A DNA stretch of 64,000 bases from an uncultured Fulvivirga sp. (lineage in GTDB: Bacteria; Bacteroidota; Bacteroidia; Cytophagales; Cyclobacteriaceae). Numbering within the stretch: position 1 is the first letter of the stretch; the number at the start of each line of letters is the position of its first letter. Position numbers and translations under genes: made by a program. The notes beneath the pieces were generated by a model. The model saw nothing but the letters and a program-made list of their open reading frames with translations. It made no database searches and was not told the origin of the DNA. This document shows positions 1 through 8,318 of this stretch, one piece after another. The stretch spans positions 992,001 to 1,056,000 of the forward strand of contig CANMSE010000002.1 in NCBI GenBank assembly GCA_947500555.1, written 5' to 3'.

Positions 1-60
1 GAAGGTAATACCTACAAGAATAATTATCAGTTGGACGATATATTTTCTTGAATTATCCAT
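1..60 (-). CDS. mrdA: Penicillin-binding protein 2 (partial, N-terminus only)
   Basis: Only the first 20 codons lie in the window: a charged MDNSRKY start followed by a hydrophobic run (VQLIIILVGITF) that looks like the single N-terminal membrane anchor of a class B penicillin-binding protein. Its ATG (58-60) shares one base with the TGA stop of mreD, so translation is probably coupled. In Bacteroidota mreBCD is normally followed by mrdA and rodA, which is the main reason for the name. The transpeptidase domain is outside the window, so the call rests on context plus the anchor. Confidence 0.7.
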   Translation of the reverse strand, partial: MDNSRKYIVQLIIILVGITF

Positions 61-575
61 CAATATCTCTTACTTCTGTAGAACAAGAATTGAATAATAA
101 CGATTACGATAACGGTAAATATTGTACTTGCAAATACTTTTAATAGTGTAAACCAGAACAGTGAAAAACTTGCTGACTCTATAAAAAACAAAGCCGTATG
201 GTGAAGAAAAATCAATGGTAAGATATACCCCAAAAACCATTGCCACCCGTTCAAATCAATATTAGGCGCAACGCCAATATCATACCCACCCTGAGGAGTA
301 ATGGTATTCAACCAGTAGTTTCTAACAAACATAATCAAAACAGATGCTGCTGCATGCATTCCCACACTATCGTAAAAAATATCAACAGATAACCCTGTTA
401 AAAATCCCATACCCAAAAGAAGTAGAGCATTTGAATCTACTGGTAAACAGAGTAAAAAAGCCACATATGCAAAACAGAAGGCTACATCGAAAGCCACAAC
501 ATTTTGCAATAGCAGCCCTTGAACAAGAACGTACAGAAAAAATGATGTAATTTGAAAAATGGGTTTTGCCGTCAT
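60..575 (-). CDS. mreD: Rod shape-determining protein MreD
   Basis: A 171-residue, very hydrophobic protein with five or six predicted membrane segments, a usual MreD size. The segment LLGMGFLTGLSVDIFYDSVGMHAAASVL matches the family pattern in which a G-x3-D-hydrophobic-x-D/G motif is followed by a membrane helix. MreD is an inner-membrane partner of MreC in the elongasome that organises lateral peptidoglycan synthesis. It starts two bases after the mreC stop and overlaps mrdA by one base, so it belongs to the mreB-mreC-mreD-mrdA transcription unit. Sequence conservation in MreD is low; position is the strongest evidence. Confidence 0.88.
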   Translation of the reverse strand: MTAKPIFQITSFFLYVLVQGLLLQNVVAFDVAFCFAYVAFLLCLPVDSNALLLLGMGFLTGLSVDIFYDSVGMHAAASVLIMFVRNYWLNTITPQGGYDIGVAPNIDLNGWQWFLGYILPLIFLHHTALFFIESASFSLFWFTLLKVFASTIFTVIVIVIIQFLFYRSKRY

Positions 576-577
576 AT

Positions 578-1408
578 CTATTCTATAGTCACATTTTCAA
601 TTGAATCCTGTTCTATGAGCAGATTGTTTTTTATCAGATAGACATAAGATAGGCTATTCAAGTCTGGTAATAATTTTATTTGGACATCATGAAAGAGAGC
701 ATCCTCTTGAATTTCATAAGACTCTACAATACCAACAGGTACGCCTTCAGGAAAAATGGCATTATAACCTGATGTCACAACAGTATCCCCAACATTCAAA
801 TTGATGTGTCTGGGTAGATATAGTACCTGAGCTCTTTGATAATCACGGCCGTCCCACTGAGTGGTACATAGATCACCAGTCCTTTTTATTTTAGAAGATA
901 CCAACATATTACCATGTAAGATTGATATTATGACACTGTAGTTATTAGAAGCAGTTTTTACCTTACCAACCACCCCCCGATGGTCAACGACTGCCATACC
1001 TGGCTCTATTCCGTGTTTAAGTCCTTTATCTACCGTGATGTAGTTCTCAAATTTTCGAGTTGAATTCTTTATGACTTTAGCTGAAATAAAATCGTATTTT
1101 TTAAGAATATCTTCATCCCTATTTTGACGAACATTGATACTGTAAAGACTTTGGTTATATTGTTCAATTTGCCGCTTTAGCTGAGCATTTTCTGCTGCCA
1201 GCGTGGCATTGACATCATTAAGATTAAAAAAATCCCGCACTCCCTGAGACGTGGATAATAGTGTAGCACTAACTTTGTTCGAAGAGTTAAAATAACTAGC
1301 TGACTGATATTTATTATTTTCAACAATTAGCCATAGACATACCATTTCCAGCAGCATAAAAGAGAGAAATGCCCTGTATTTGATTAAAAACAGTAATAGT
1401 CTTTGCAT
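578..1408 (-). CDS. mreC: Rod shape-determining protein MreC
   Basis: The 276-residue product has one N-terminal membrane helix (about residues 12-30), a coiled-coil stretch (about 62-95, with NATLAAENAQLKRQIEQYN) and a periplasmic beta-rich domain. The motifs VDKGLKHGIEPGMAVV and GVVGKVKTASNNYSVI are typical MreC core sequences, as is the later VVTSGYNAIFPEGVPVGIV. MreC links the cytoplasmic MreB filament to the periplasmic synthases (PBP2) of the elongasome. It lies 27 bases after mreB and two bases before mreD on the same strand. Length and domain order are normal. Confidence 0.95.
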   Translation of the reverse strand: MQRLLLFLIKYRAFLSFMLLEMVCLWLIVENNKYQSASYFNSSNKVSATLLSTSQGVRDFFNLNDVNATLAAENAQLKRQIEQYNQSLYSINVRQNRDEDILKKYDFISAKVIKNSTRKFENYITVDKGLKHGIEPGMAVVDHRGVVGKVKTASNNYSVIISILHGNMLVSSKIKRTGDLCTTQWDGRDYQRAQVLYLPRHINLNVGDTVVTSGYNAIFPEGVPVGIVESYEIQEDALFHDVQIKLLPDLNSLSYVYLIKNNLLIEQDSIENVTIE

Positions 1409-1435
1409 TCACAATATATCTTCCAGATAAGAAAC

Positions 1436-2461
1436 TTATACCATTAAAACAGCCTTAAAATCATTCAGATTTTTTAGGGCCATTCCAGTACCACGCACAA
1501 CTGCTCTCAAAGGATCTTCAGCGATGTGAATAGGTAACTTAGTCTTTAGCGCCAAGCGCTTATCTAAACCTCGAAGTAAAGCTCCGCCTCCAGTAAGGTG
1601 AATACCGTTATCGTAGATATCAGCAGATAATTCTGGAGGAGAAATTTCCAATGCTTTCAACACAGCTTCTTCAATTTTTGAAACTGATTTATCAAGAGCA
1701 AAAGCAATTTCAGAATAAGAAATTTTAATAACTTTCGGAATACCTGTCATCAGATCGCGACCTCTTATTTCATAATCCTCAGGCCCATCATCCAACTCCG
1801 TAAGTGCAGACCCAACTTCAATTTTAACTTTCTCTGCAGATCTTTCTCCAATCAATAGATTATGTTGTCTTCTCATATAATCAAGGATATCTCTATTAAA
1901 AGTATCCCCAGCTACACGAATTGATTGATCACAAACGATACCAGAAAGCGCAATTACAGCAATTTCCGTAGTACCTCCTCCAATATCAACAATCATAGAA
2001 CCTACAGGTTGTTCAATGTCTATACCAATTCCTATTGCTGCGGCAATTGGTTCGTGAATCATATATACTTCTTTTGCTCCGGCATGTTCCGCTGAATCAC
2101 GTACCGCTCTTTTTTCCACTTCAGTAATCCCTGAAGGAATACAAATAACCATCCGATGAGAGGTGGGGAAAAACCTCTTACCTGTGTCCATCATTTTGAT
2201 CATTCCCCTAATCATCTGCTCAGCTGCATAGAAGTCAGCAATCACACCATCTTTTAGAGGGCGAATGGTTTTAATATTGTCATGAGTCTTTTCATGCATC
2301 TGCATGGCATTACGACCAATTGCCAATACTTTATTGGTATTTTTATCCTGAGCGATTATCGAAGGTTCATCAACGATAATCTTGTCTTTACTGATTATAA
2401 GTGTATTGGCTGTTCCCAGGTCAATGGCTATATCACTGGAGAAGAAATCAAACAATCCCAT
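1436..2461 (-). CDS. mreB: Rod shape-determining protein MreB (actin homologue)
   Basis: A 341-residue actin-fold ATPase. The phosphate-1 motif IDLGTANT is at residues 13-20, the phosphate-2 motif VDIGGGTTE near 157-165, and the adenosine-binding LTGGGALLRGL near the C-terminus. MreB polymerises under the inner membrane and directs the wall-synthesis complex that keeps rod shape. It is the first gene of the mreBCD-mrdA unit and lies 82 bases downstream of purH on the same strand; those 82 bases probably hold its promoter, although I see no strong box. Nothing unusual in length or motifs. Confidence 0.98.
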   Translation of the reverse strand: MGLFDFFSSDIAIDLGTANTLIISKDKIIVDEPSIIAQDKNTNKVLAIGRNAMQMHEKTHDNIKTIRPLKDGVIADFYAAEQMIRGMIKMMDTGKRFFPTSHRMVICIPSGITEVEKRAVRDSAEHAGAKEVYMIHEPIAAAIGIGIDIEQPVGSMIVDIGGGTTEIAVIALSGIVCDQSIRVAGDTFNRDILDYMRRQHNLLIGERSAEKVKIEVGSALTELDDGPEDYEIRGRDLMTGIPKVIKISYSEIAFALDKSVSKIEEAVLKALEISPPELSADIYDNGIHLTGGGALLRGLDKRLALKTKLPIHIAEDPLRAVVRGTGMALKNLNDFKAVLMV

Positions 2462-2543
2462 GTTAGTTGGCTATAAAATGACTTTATCTAAGTTTGGAAA
2501 TTTACGAATTAGTTTCCTTAATGAATTAAATATAAAAACATTT

Positions 2544-4067
2544 TTAGTGTTTAAAATGACGCACTCCGGTAAATACCATAGCCATGTCATTTTTATCACA
2601 AAAATCTATCGAATCTTGGTCTTTTATTGAACCACCCGGTTGCACTACAGCCTTGATTCCCTCACCATGCGCAATTTCTACACAGTCAGGAAATGGAAAG
2701 AAAGCATCTGAAGCCATAACCGATCCTTCTAGGTCAAATCCGAATACTTTCGCTTTCTGTATAGCCTGCTTTAAAGCATCAACCCTTGAGGTCTGCCCTA
2801 CACCACTGGCCAACATCTGACCATCTTTGGCTAACACGATGGTATTCGACTTAGTATGCTTGGCTAGTTTACTCGCAAATATCAATGCTTCCTTTTCAAA
2901 GTCAGAAGGAGATTTTTTGGTAACTGTTTTCAGATCGTCAAGACTATCTGTTTTCAAATCTCTATCTTGTTCAATAATTCCGTTTAACAAGCTTTTAAAC
3001 TGCTTTTTCCCTTTAAGCTTTGTTTTCAGCTTCAATAGCACCCGGTTCTTTTTTCCTTTCAACAGTTCTAATGCATCATCATTAAAATTAGGTGCGATCA
3101 ATACCTCAAAAAACAAAGAGTGCATTGATTCTGCCGCAGCCATATCAACTGTCCGATTAGTAATTAGTACTCCACCAAAAGCTGAAATAGTGTCGGCAGC
3201 AAATGCCTTTTCATAAGCATCTTTAACAGTATTTGCTGTAGCCACACCACAAGCATTTGTATGCTTTAGGATTGCAAATGCTGTTTCTTCAAATTCTTCA
3301 ATTATTGCCACTGCGGCATCAATATCAACAAGGTTGTTGTATGATAGTGCTTTACCATTGAGTTGTTCTAGCATTTCTTCAAGGGTGCCATAAAAAGTAC
3401 CTTCCTGATGGGGATTTTCTCCATAGCGCAGAGTATTTGCAACTCTGGAGCTCTGCTTGAAAACATTAATGCCTTGCTCTTCATTGAAATGATTAAAGAT
3501 AGAAGAATCATAATGAGAGCTTATATCAAATGCTTTAGCAGCAAAGTTCTTTCTGTCTTCTAAATCTGTCGAACCATTCTTGTGTTCTAATATTTCCTCT
3601 ACTTCTTCATATTGCTCACGAGAGGAAACTATTAAAACATCTTTATAATTTTTGGCAGCTGCTCGAATAAGCGAAATGCCTCCAATATCAATTTTTTCAA
3701 TAATATCTGACTCGGAAGCACCACTTGATACGGTCTCCTCAAATGGGTACAAGTCGACAATGACTAAATCGATTGATGGAATGTTATATTCTTCAGCTGT
3801 TTTTACATCAGATTCCAGCTCTCTTCGGTACAAAATACCTCCAAAAATTGCTGGATGAAGTGTTTTAACTCTTCCTCCAAATATCGAAGGGTAAGTAGTC
3901 ATTTCCTCAACTGGGGTTACGTCAACTCCTAAATCTTCAATAAACTTTTGCGTACCTCCTGTGGAGAATATCTGGACATTATTATCAGCAAGAAGCTTAA
4001 CAATTGGCTCAAGATTATCCTTGTAATAGACAGATATAAGTGCTGACTTGATCTTTATTGATGACAT
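2544..4067 (-). CDS. purH: Bifunctional AICAR transformylase / IMP cyclohydrolase PurH
   Basis: Catalyses the last two steps of IMP synthesis: formyl transfer to AICAR and ring closure. The N-terminal MGS-type cyclohydrolase domain covers about residues 1-140 (STGGTQKFIEDLG, PSIFGGRVKTLHPAI). The transformylase domain carries the catalytic KHTNACG motif near residue 268; most family members have KHTNPCG, so one residue differs. The C-terminus AMVFTGVRHFKH is the family signature. At 507 residues the length is typical. It is followed on the minus strand by mreB and preceded, 38 bases away, by purN, so purN-purH probably form one purine unit. Confidence 0.97.
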   Translation of the reverse strand: MSSIKIKSALISVYYKDNLEPIVKLLADNNVQIFSTGGTQKFIEDLGVDVTPVEEMTTYPSIFGGRVKTLHPAIFGGILYRRELESDVKTAEEYNIPSIDLVIVDLYPFEETVSSGASESDIIEKIDIGGISLIRAAAKNYKDVLIVSSREQYEEVEEILEHKNGSTDLEDRKNFAAKAFDISSHYDSSIFNHFNEEQGINVFKQSSRVANTLRYGENPHQEGTFYGTLEEMLEQLNGKALSYNNLVDIDAAVAIIEEFEETAFAILKHTNACGVATANTVKDAYEKAFAADTISAFGGVLITNRTVDMAAAESMHSLFFEVLIAPNFNDDALELLKGKKNRVLLKLKTKLKGKKQFKSLLNGIIEQDRDLKTDSLDDLKTVTKKSPSDFEKEALIFASKLAKHTKSNTIVLAKDGQMLASGVGQTSRVDALKQAIQKAKVFGFDLEGSVMASDAFFPFPDCVEIAHGEGIKAVVQPGGSIKDQDSIDFCDKNDMAMVFTGVRHFKH

Positions 4068-4105
4068 TTCGACTGTAGTGGCTTTTTAATTTTAAAGCCG
4101 CAAAT

Positions 4106-4687
4106 CTAGGAATTTTTAAACGACTTCTTAATCACAGATTCAATAACCTCAGGATAATGTTGATATTCCAACACATGGACTTTAGAGGCTATCACTTGTG
4201 CGGTATCAGATGGACTAATTTCACAAGTTGCTTGAAAAATGGTATCCCCCTCATCGTAAGCTTCATTAACATAGTGAATGGTAATGCCAGACTCATTTTC
4301 ACCTGCTTCTTTCACTGCCCGATGCACATTATCGCCATACATGCCTTTGCCACCATACTTAGGTAAAAGCGCAGGATGAATATTAACAATAGCCTTGTGA
4401 AATGCCTTGACCAAATATTTAGGGATTAGCCACATAAAGCCAGCCAGTACAATGAAGTTTATCTTATGGTGACCAAGCAATTCCAATACTTCTTTTGACT
4501 CATAAAAAGTACTTCTGGTGAAAACATGTGTGATCACACCTAAATTATTTGCTCTTTCTAAAACAAAAGCATTTTTATTATTTGATAATACAAGCTGAAC
4601 TGTAATTAAGCTATTACCCTTAAAGTGCTCAATTATCTTTTGTGCATTGGAGCCATTACCTGAAGCAAATATTGCAATGTTTATCAT
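4106..4687 (-). CDS. purN: Phosphoribosylglycinamide formyltransferase PurN
   Basis: Transfers a formyl group from 10-formyl-THF to GAR, the third step of purine synthesis. The 193-residue protein opens with FASGNGSNAQ (phosphate loop). The catalytic residues are N102 and H104 in NIHPALLP and D145 in AYDEGD, matching the N/H/D triad of the family. It starts nine bases after the UbiA stop and sits directly upstream of purH, a sensible pairing within one pathway. No anomaly in length or active-site residues. Confidence 0.96.
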   Translation of the reverse strand: MINIAIFASGNGSNAQKIIEHFKGNSLITVQLVLSNNKNAFVLERANNLGVITHVFTRSTFYESKEVLELLGHHKINFIVLAGFMWLIPKYLVKAFHKAIVNIHPALLPKYGGKGMYGDNVHRAVKEAGENESGITIHYVNEAYDEGDTIFQATCEISPSDTAQVIASKVHVLEYQHYPEVIESVIKKSFKNS

Positions 4688-4695
4688 CAGAAATA

Positions 4696-5562
4696 TTAGT
4701 AGAAAAGAATCATTGAAGAGATGCCAATGAGCATTATAAATTTACAATAATTACTTAGGAAGTTGAACTCAGCTGTGGTATCTGCTTTGGATAACTTATA
4801 AAAAAGATACCCAACCGGAATAATCAATGTCAAACACATTAACATCATATGCAGCCCGATCATTTTATAGAATAAGAGGCACAATGTGGTCATTAAAATG
4901 ATTGATAAAATATAGATGGTGTTCTTGGTAAACCTAATACCATAAACAATTGGTAATGTTCGGCAACCAAAATTTTCATCCCCTTTAAGGTCCTCTATAT
5001 CCTTTATAATCTCTCTAATTAGAGTAAAGAAAAAAGCAAAAAGAGAATAGGCAATGATCAATGTGTTGTAAGGGTCAAAGTAAAAGGCCACCACATAAAT
5101 AGATAATGCGGTAAGGAATGCCACTAAAAAATTACCCACCAACACCATACGTTTGAACTGATTTGAATAAGCCCAAAGCAACAATGCGCTCATGAAGTTT
5201 ATCGCCATCATTTGATAGGAAAGAAAAAATCCTATTCCTATCCCGATTAGATTTAAAACGGTATGAGCTATCATAGCAACTCTTCTTTTCAATACTTTTC
5301 CTACTACTACCCTCTTCGGCTTATTAATCAGATCAATTTTTATATCATAATAATCATTGATGATGTAACCAGCAGCAGCAATAATCACTGTGGACAGAGA
5401 AAGTAGCAAAAGCTGCTGGTTGTAAATTACTCCATCTATTGAAAGTAAAAAGAAGGCCGTAAAATACTGAGCCAACGCAATGATTATAAGATTCCAAAGC
5501 CTGATGACCTGGATAAATCCAGATATGGAAAAATTGGAAGGTTTAGAAATATCTGCTACCAT
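4696..5562 (-). CDS. UbiA-family prenyltransferase (possible geranylgeranylglycerol-phosphate type)
   Basis: An integral membrane prenyltransferase of 288 residues with about nine hydrophobic segments. The first aspartate motif is NDYYDIKID (N69-D77) and the second is DIEDLKGD (D188-D195); both bind Mg-prenyl-diphosphate in the UbiA superfamily. KPKRVVVGK right after motif 1 and the ether-lipid-like overall pattern resemble proteins that Bacteroidota annotations often call geranylgeranylglycerol-phosphate geranylgeranyltransferase. MenA or another quinone or lipid prenyltransferase cannot be excluded. Its ATG lies inside a 14-bp inverted repeat that follows the TonB receptor gene. Substrate assignment is inference. 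Confidence 0.8.
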   Translation of the reverse strand: MVADISKPSNFSISGFIQVIRLWNLIIIALAQYFTAFFLLSIDGVIYNQQLLLLSLSTVIIAAAGYIINDYYDIKIDLINKPKRVVVGKVLKRRVAMIAHTVLNLIGIGIGFFLSYQMMAINFMSALLLWAYSNQFKRMVLVGNFLVAFLTALSIYVVAFYFDPYNTLIIAYSLFAFFFTLIREIIKDIEDLKGDENFGCRTLPIVYGIRFTKNTIYILSIILMTTLCLLFYKMIGLHMMLMCLTLIIPVGYLFYKLSKADTTAEFNFLSNYCKFIMLIGISSMILFY

Positions 5563-5598
5563 CAGTATTTAATTTAAGTAAAAGTAAATACTGATGGT
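5558..5598 (-). repeat. 14-bp inverted repeat spanning the UbiA start codon
   Basis: Perfect arms at 5558-5571 and 5585-5598 (ACCATCAGTATTTA and its complement) with a 13-base A/T-rich loop. The ATG of the UbiA gene (5560-5562) lies in one arm and the TonB receptor stop is 11 bases upstream of the other. A folded transcript would hide the start codon and could also work as a processing site between the two genes. Confidence 0.7.
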
Positions 5599-5608
5599 GA
5601 CAATACAG

Positions 5609-8053
5609 CTAGAATCTAAGACTTAGCGTGGCTAAAAAATTTCTTGTGGCTTGCGGGTAGTAATAATTTTCTCTTACCTCAAAATCCTGCCCTCCAAAAT
5701 AACCAAAACTATAACCATTGGAAGCATAAAGCTCATCAAACAAATTATTGATCAATAACGAAACTCTGAGTTCTTTGAAGTAAGATGACTTAATAGAATA
5801 GCCAAGTCGTAGATCATTTACAAAATAGGCATCAATTTTTCTATCGTTATTCGAAGTGTTATCTAAGAACTGGTCTCCAACATATTTGGTTAGTAAGGTG
5901 AGTTCAGCATTTTTTATTGGATTAAATGTCAACTGCGATCCGGCAATGACATTTGGTGAGAAAGCTATATCAGTATCTGAGTATCTGTTATTGATGATAT
6001 TAAACTCATCAAAACTACTTCCGTAATCATATAGAATTTCATCGAATTCCTGGATTTTATTTTGACTTAAAGTCAAATTGGCTTGCCAGGTTATTTTTTT
6101 ACTCAATTGAATACCTCCTTCTAGTTCAATGCCAGCTCTATAGCTATCACTTACATTTGTTCTGACTGAAGCGCCTACATCATTCAATTCACCAGTTAAA
6201 ATTAATTGATCCTTGTAATCCATGTAATAAAAGTTCACTCCGTATTGAGCATTTCTTTTCCTTTTCTTATAGCCTACTTCCAGATTGTTTAAACGTTCAG
6301 ATTTTGGCTCTATTGGCGAATCAATGAAATCACTCCTTACTGGCTCTCTATTGGCCACAGCAAATGAGGCGTACAACACGTCAGTAGCTGATATATTATA
6401 ATAAACGCCCAGCTTAGGGTTAAAAAAATCAAAATCAGCATTTATGTCTATACGCTGAAGATCGTTGTCTAAACCCTCAGATTTATAATCTATATTTCTA
6501 TACTGGAGATCTATAAATGCCGAGAGTTTATCGTTGATTTGATAATTGGCTTTAATGAAAGTATTGAAGTCTTCTTTTATCCCATTGCTGAAATAGTACC
6601 TGTCTTCAATATTAAAGTTAGTAGCAAACTCTGCCCAGATAAGTTCTCCAAAATGATCTCCATCATATCTATTTGCGGCACCTCCAATCACCAAATCAAG
6701 CTTATCAGCTTGATAATTTAAAGAATATGTAATGCCATAGAAGTGATTATCAAGCCATCTGCGCCTAACTAAATCAGTCGATTCAATAGTATCATTAGAA
6801 ATAATCACATTAGGAAGTCCATAATCCTCGAAATCGTCATCATATCTAAATTGTTCGAAAAAGCCTCGACCGTAGGTATAATGTCCTGACAAATTAGCTA
6901 TCATTCTATCATTCAATTCTTGAGAGACATGTAATTGATAATGATCCTGTTGATAATCATCAACTTGGTTATCATACAAATACCAATTAAATGTTCTTCC
7001 AGAATTTCGCATATTTTCTGCTTGTATTTCGTTGAGTCCATTATTAGCTATTACTGCCTCAATTCCTTCAGCATCATTTTCGATAACCGCTTCAGGAGTA
7101 CCATACCAAGACTGGTAAGTTCTTTCAGCTCCTCCAAAAACTATTGCTTTAACCATTGTTTTATCCCCGTAGTAGCCTCCTGAAAAGTAATAGGATTCCA
7201 AATCTGAAGTTGCTCTGTCAATATACCCATCTGAGGCAATTTTAGATAGCCTTCCATCAAATGACCATTTTTCTTTGAACATACCCGTACCAAAACCTAC
7301 AGTATGCCTTCTGGTATTGAAAGACCCGAACGAGTTGATAACATCAGCATAAGGTTCTGCTTTCCTGGTATTGGTCTGTAAATTAACAGATCCGCCAAAC
7401 GCTCCTGCTCCGTTAGTCGAGGTACCTACACCTCTCTGAATCTGAATACTTTCAGATGAAGAAGCAATATCTGGTATATTCACCCAAAACACCCCTTGAG
7501 ATTCGCTGTCATTTAGCGGGACTCCGTTTATAGTAACATTCACTCTCGTGGCATCACTACCTCTGATGCGCAGTCCGGTATAACCTATTCCAGCACCTGC
7601 ATCAGATGTCGCCACCAGTGAAGGTGTATAGTTTAAAATAAAAGGTAAGTCCTGACCAAAATTCTGAGCTTCAATTTTCTCCTTATTGACATTGGTAAAA
7701 GTCATTGGCGTTCCCTCAGAAGCTCTAGTAGCGGAAACAATGACTTCATCAGTCATAAAAGCTGCGGACTTCAGTTTTACTTCTAATTCTGTATCCGTTG
7801 AGATACTTAAAGCCTGTTCAAAAGTTTCGTATCCAATATAGCTTACTTGTAAGGAATAGTCTCCTGATGAAACTCTTCTAAACATAACATTACCATCAAG
7901 ATCAGAAATATTAATTTCTTCATTCAATTGAATATTAGCTCCAGGTAAAGGTTTGGAATTGTCAGCGTCAACAATTTTTAATGAAAGCTGGTGTTGACTG
8001 TAACTGGTTGCATGCAAAATCATGCACGTTAAAATGGTGAGAATACTTCTCAT
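5609..8053 (-). CDS. TonB-dependent receptor, TPP-riboswitch controlled (probable thiamin/precursor importer)
   Basis: An 814-residue outer-membrane receptor. A signal peptide (about 1-19, ending SYSQ) is followed by a carboxypeptidase-regulatory-like domain (about 22-105, with DSKPLPGANIQLNEE-type sequence), a plug domain (about 120-230, with LRIRGSDATRVNVTINGVPLND and QIQRGVGTSTNGAGAFGG) and a C-terminal 22-strand barrel ending in the aromatic residue of FLATLSLRF. Receptors of this class move ligands across the outer membrane with energy from TonB-ExbBD. The gene is preceded by a TPP riboswitch and a terminator, so transcription should fall when thiamin diphosphate is plentiful. The ligand is therefore inferred to be thiamin or a precursor; the protein alone would not show it. 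Confidence 0.92.
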   Translation of the reverse strand: MRSILTILTCMILHATSYSQHQLSLKIVDADNSKPLPGANIQLNEEINISDLDGNVMFRRVSSGDYSLQVSYIGYETFEQALSISTDTELEVKLKSAAFMTDEVIVSATRASEGTPMTFTNVNKEKIEAQNFGQDLPFILNYTPSLVATSDAGAGIGYTGLRIRGSDATRVNVTINGVPLNDSESQGVFWVNIPDIASSSESIQIQRGVGTSTNGAGAFGGSVNLQTNTRKAEPYADVINSFGSFNTRRHTVGFGTGMFKEKWSFDGRLSKIASDGYIDRATSDLESYYFSGGYYGDKTMVKAIVFGGAERTYQSWYGTPEAVIENDAEGIEAVIANNGLNEIQAENMRNSGRTFNWYLYDNQVDDYQQDHYQLHVSQELNDRMIANLSGHYTYGRGFFEQFRYDDDFEDYGLPNVIISNDTIESTDLVRRRWLDNHFYGITYSLNYQADKLDLVIGGAANRYDGDHFGELIWAEFATNFNIEDRYYFSNGIKEDFNTFIKANYQINDKLSAFIDLQYRNIDYKSEGLDNDLQRIDINADFDFFNPKLGVYYNISATDVLYASFAVANREPVRSDFIDSPIEPKSERLNNLEVGYKKRKRNAQYGVNFYYMDYKDQLILTGELNDVGASVRTNVSDSYRAGIELEGGIQLSKKITWQANLTLSQNKIQEFDEILYDYGSSFDEFNIINNRYSDTDIAFSPNVIAGSQLTFNPIKNAELTLLTKYVGDQFLDNTSNNDRKIDAYFVNDLRLGYSIKSSYFKELRVSLLINNLFDELYASNGYSFGYFGGQDFEVRENYYYPQATRNFLATLSLRF

Positions 8054-8074
8054 GATAAATTTACTTTTTTAGTT

Positions 8075-8102
8075 AAAAAACTAAGAGAGAGGGGATTCTC
8101 TT
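8075..8102 (-). terminator. Riboswitch expression-platform terminator
   Basis: On the minus strand AAGAGA (8102-8097) and TCTCTT (8088-8083) form a stem with an eight-base loop, followed by AG and six T (8080-8075). It sits 14 bases downstream of the TPP aptamer and about 20 bases before the receptor ATG, where a ligand-controlled intrinsic terminator is expected. Confidence 0.65.
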
Positions 8103-8115
8103 AAACAATTTAACA

Positions 8116-8213
8116 TACCTCCCTACGCCAGCATTATCTGGATCAGGTACGACCCCAATAGAATCAGGATCATGGGTATAATCTCAGCCTTTATTATCGG
8201 CACCCCTTGGTGC
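8116..8213 (-). promoter_or_regulatory. TPP riboswitch (THI element)
   Basis: Read on the minus strand, the element starts with ACCAAGGGGTGCC, continues with GGCTGAGATTATACCC (pyrimidine-sensing CUGAGA core) and ends with ACCTGATCCAGATAATG followed by CTGGCGTAGGGAGGT. These are the conserved core sequences of the thiamin diphosphate aptamer in the right order and spacing; ACC at the 5' end can pair with GGT at the 3' end to close P1. It lies in the leader of the TonB receptor gene, 60 bases upstream of the ATG. Confidence 0.95.
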
Positions 8214-8292
8214 AAATATAGAACTATTGACATAGTATCACAGTCAAAGAATTAAATGACTCCTAACCAAAGTGAAGGTTCTTCTAAAATAC

Positions 8293-8300
8293 TATATTTG
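8293..8300 (+). promoter_or_regulatory. Possible Bacteroidota -7 box before the biotin carrier gene
   Basis: TATATTTG matches the TAnnTTTG -7 consensus and ends 18 bases before the ATG at 8319. No TTTG -33 element is visible at the expected distance, so this is weak support. Confidence 0.35.
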
Positions 8301-8318
8301 GCATCTATCTGATGAATT

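Noticed and set aside
2382..2630. Plus-strand frame spanning the mreB start and purH end
   Set aside because: Both neighbours are well-supported genes on the other strand; the frame has no motif.
3652..3858. Plus-strand frame inside purH
   Set aside because: Antisense to the conserved cyclohydrolase domain and with no own signature.
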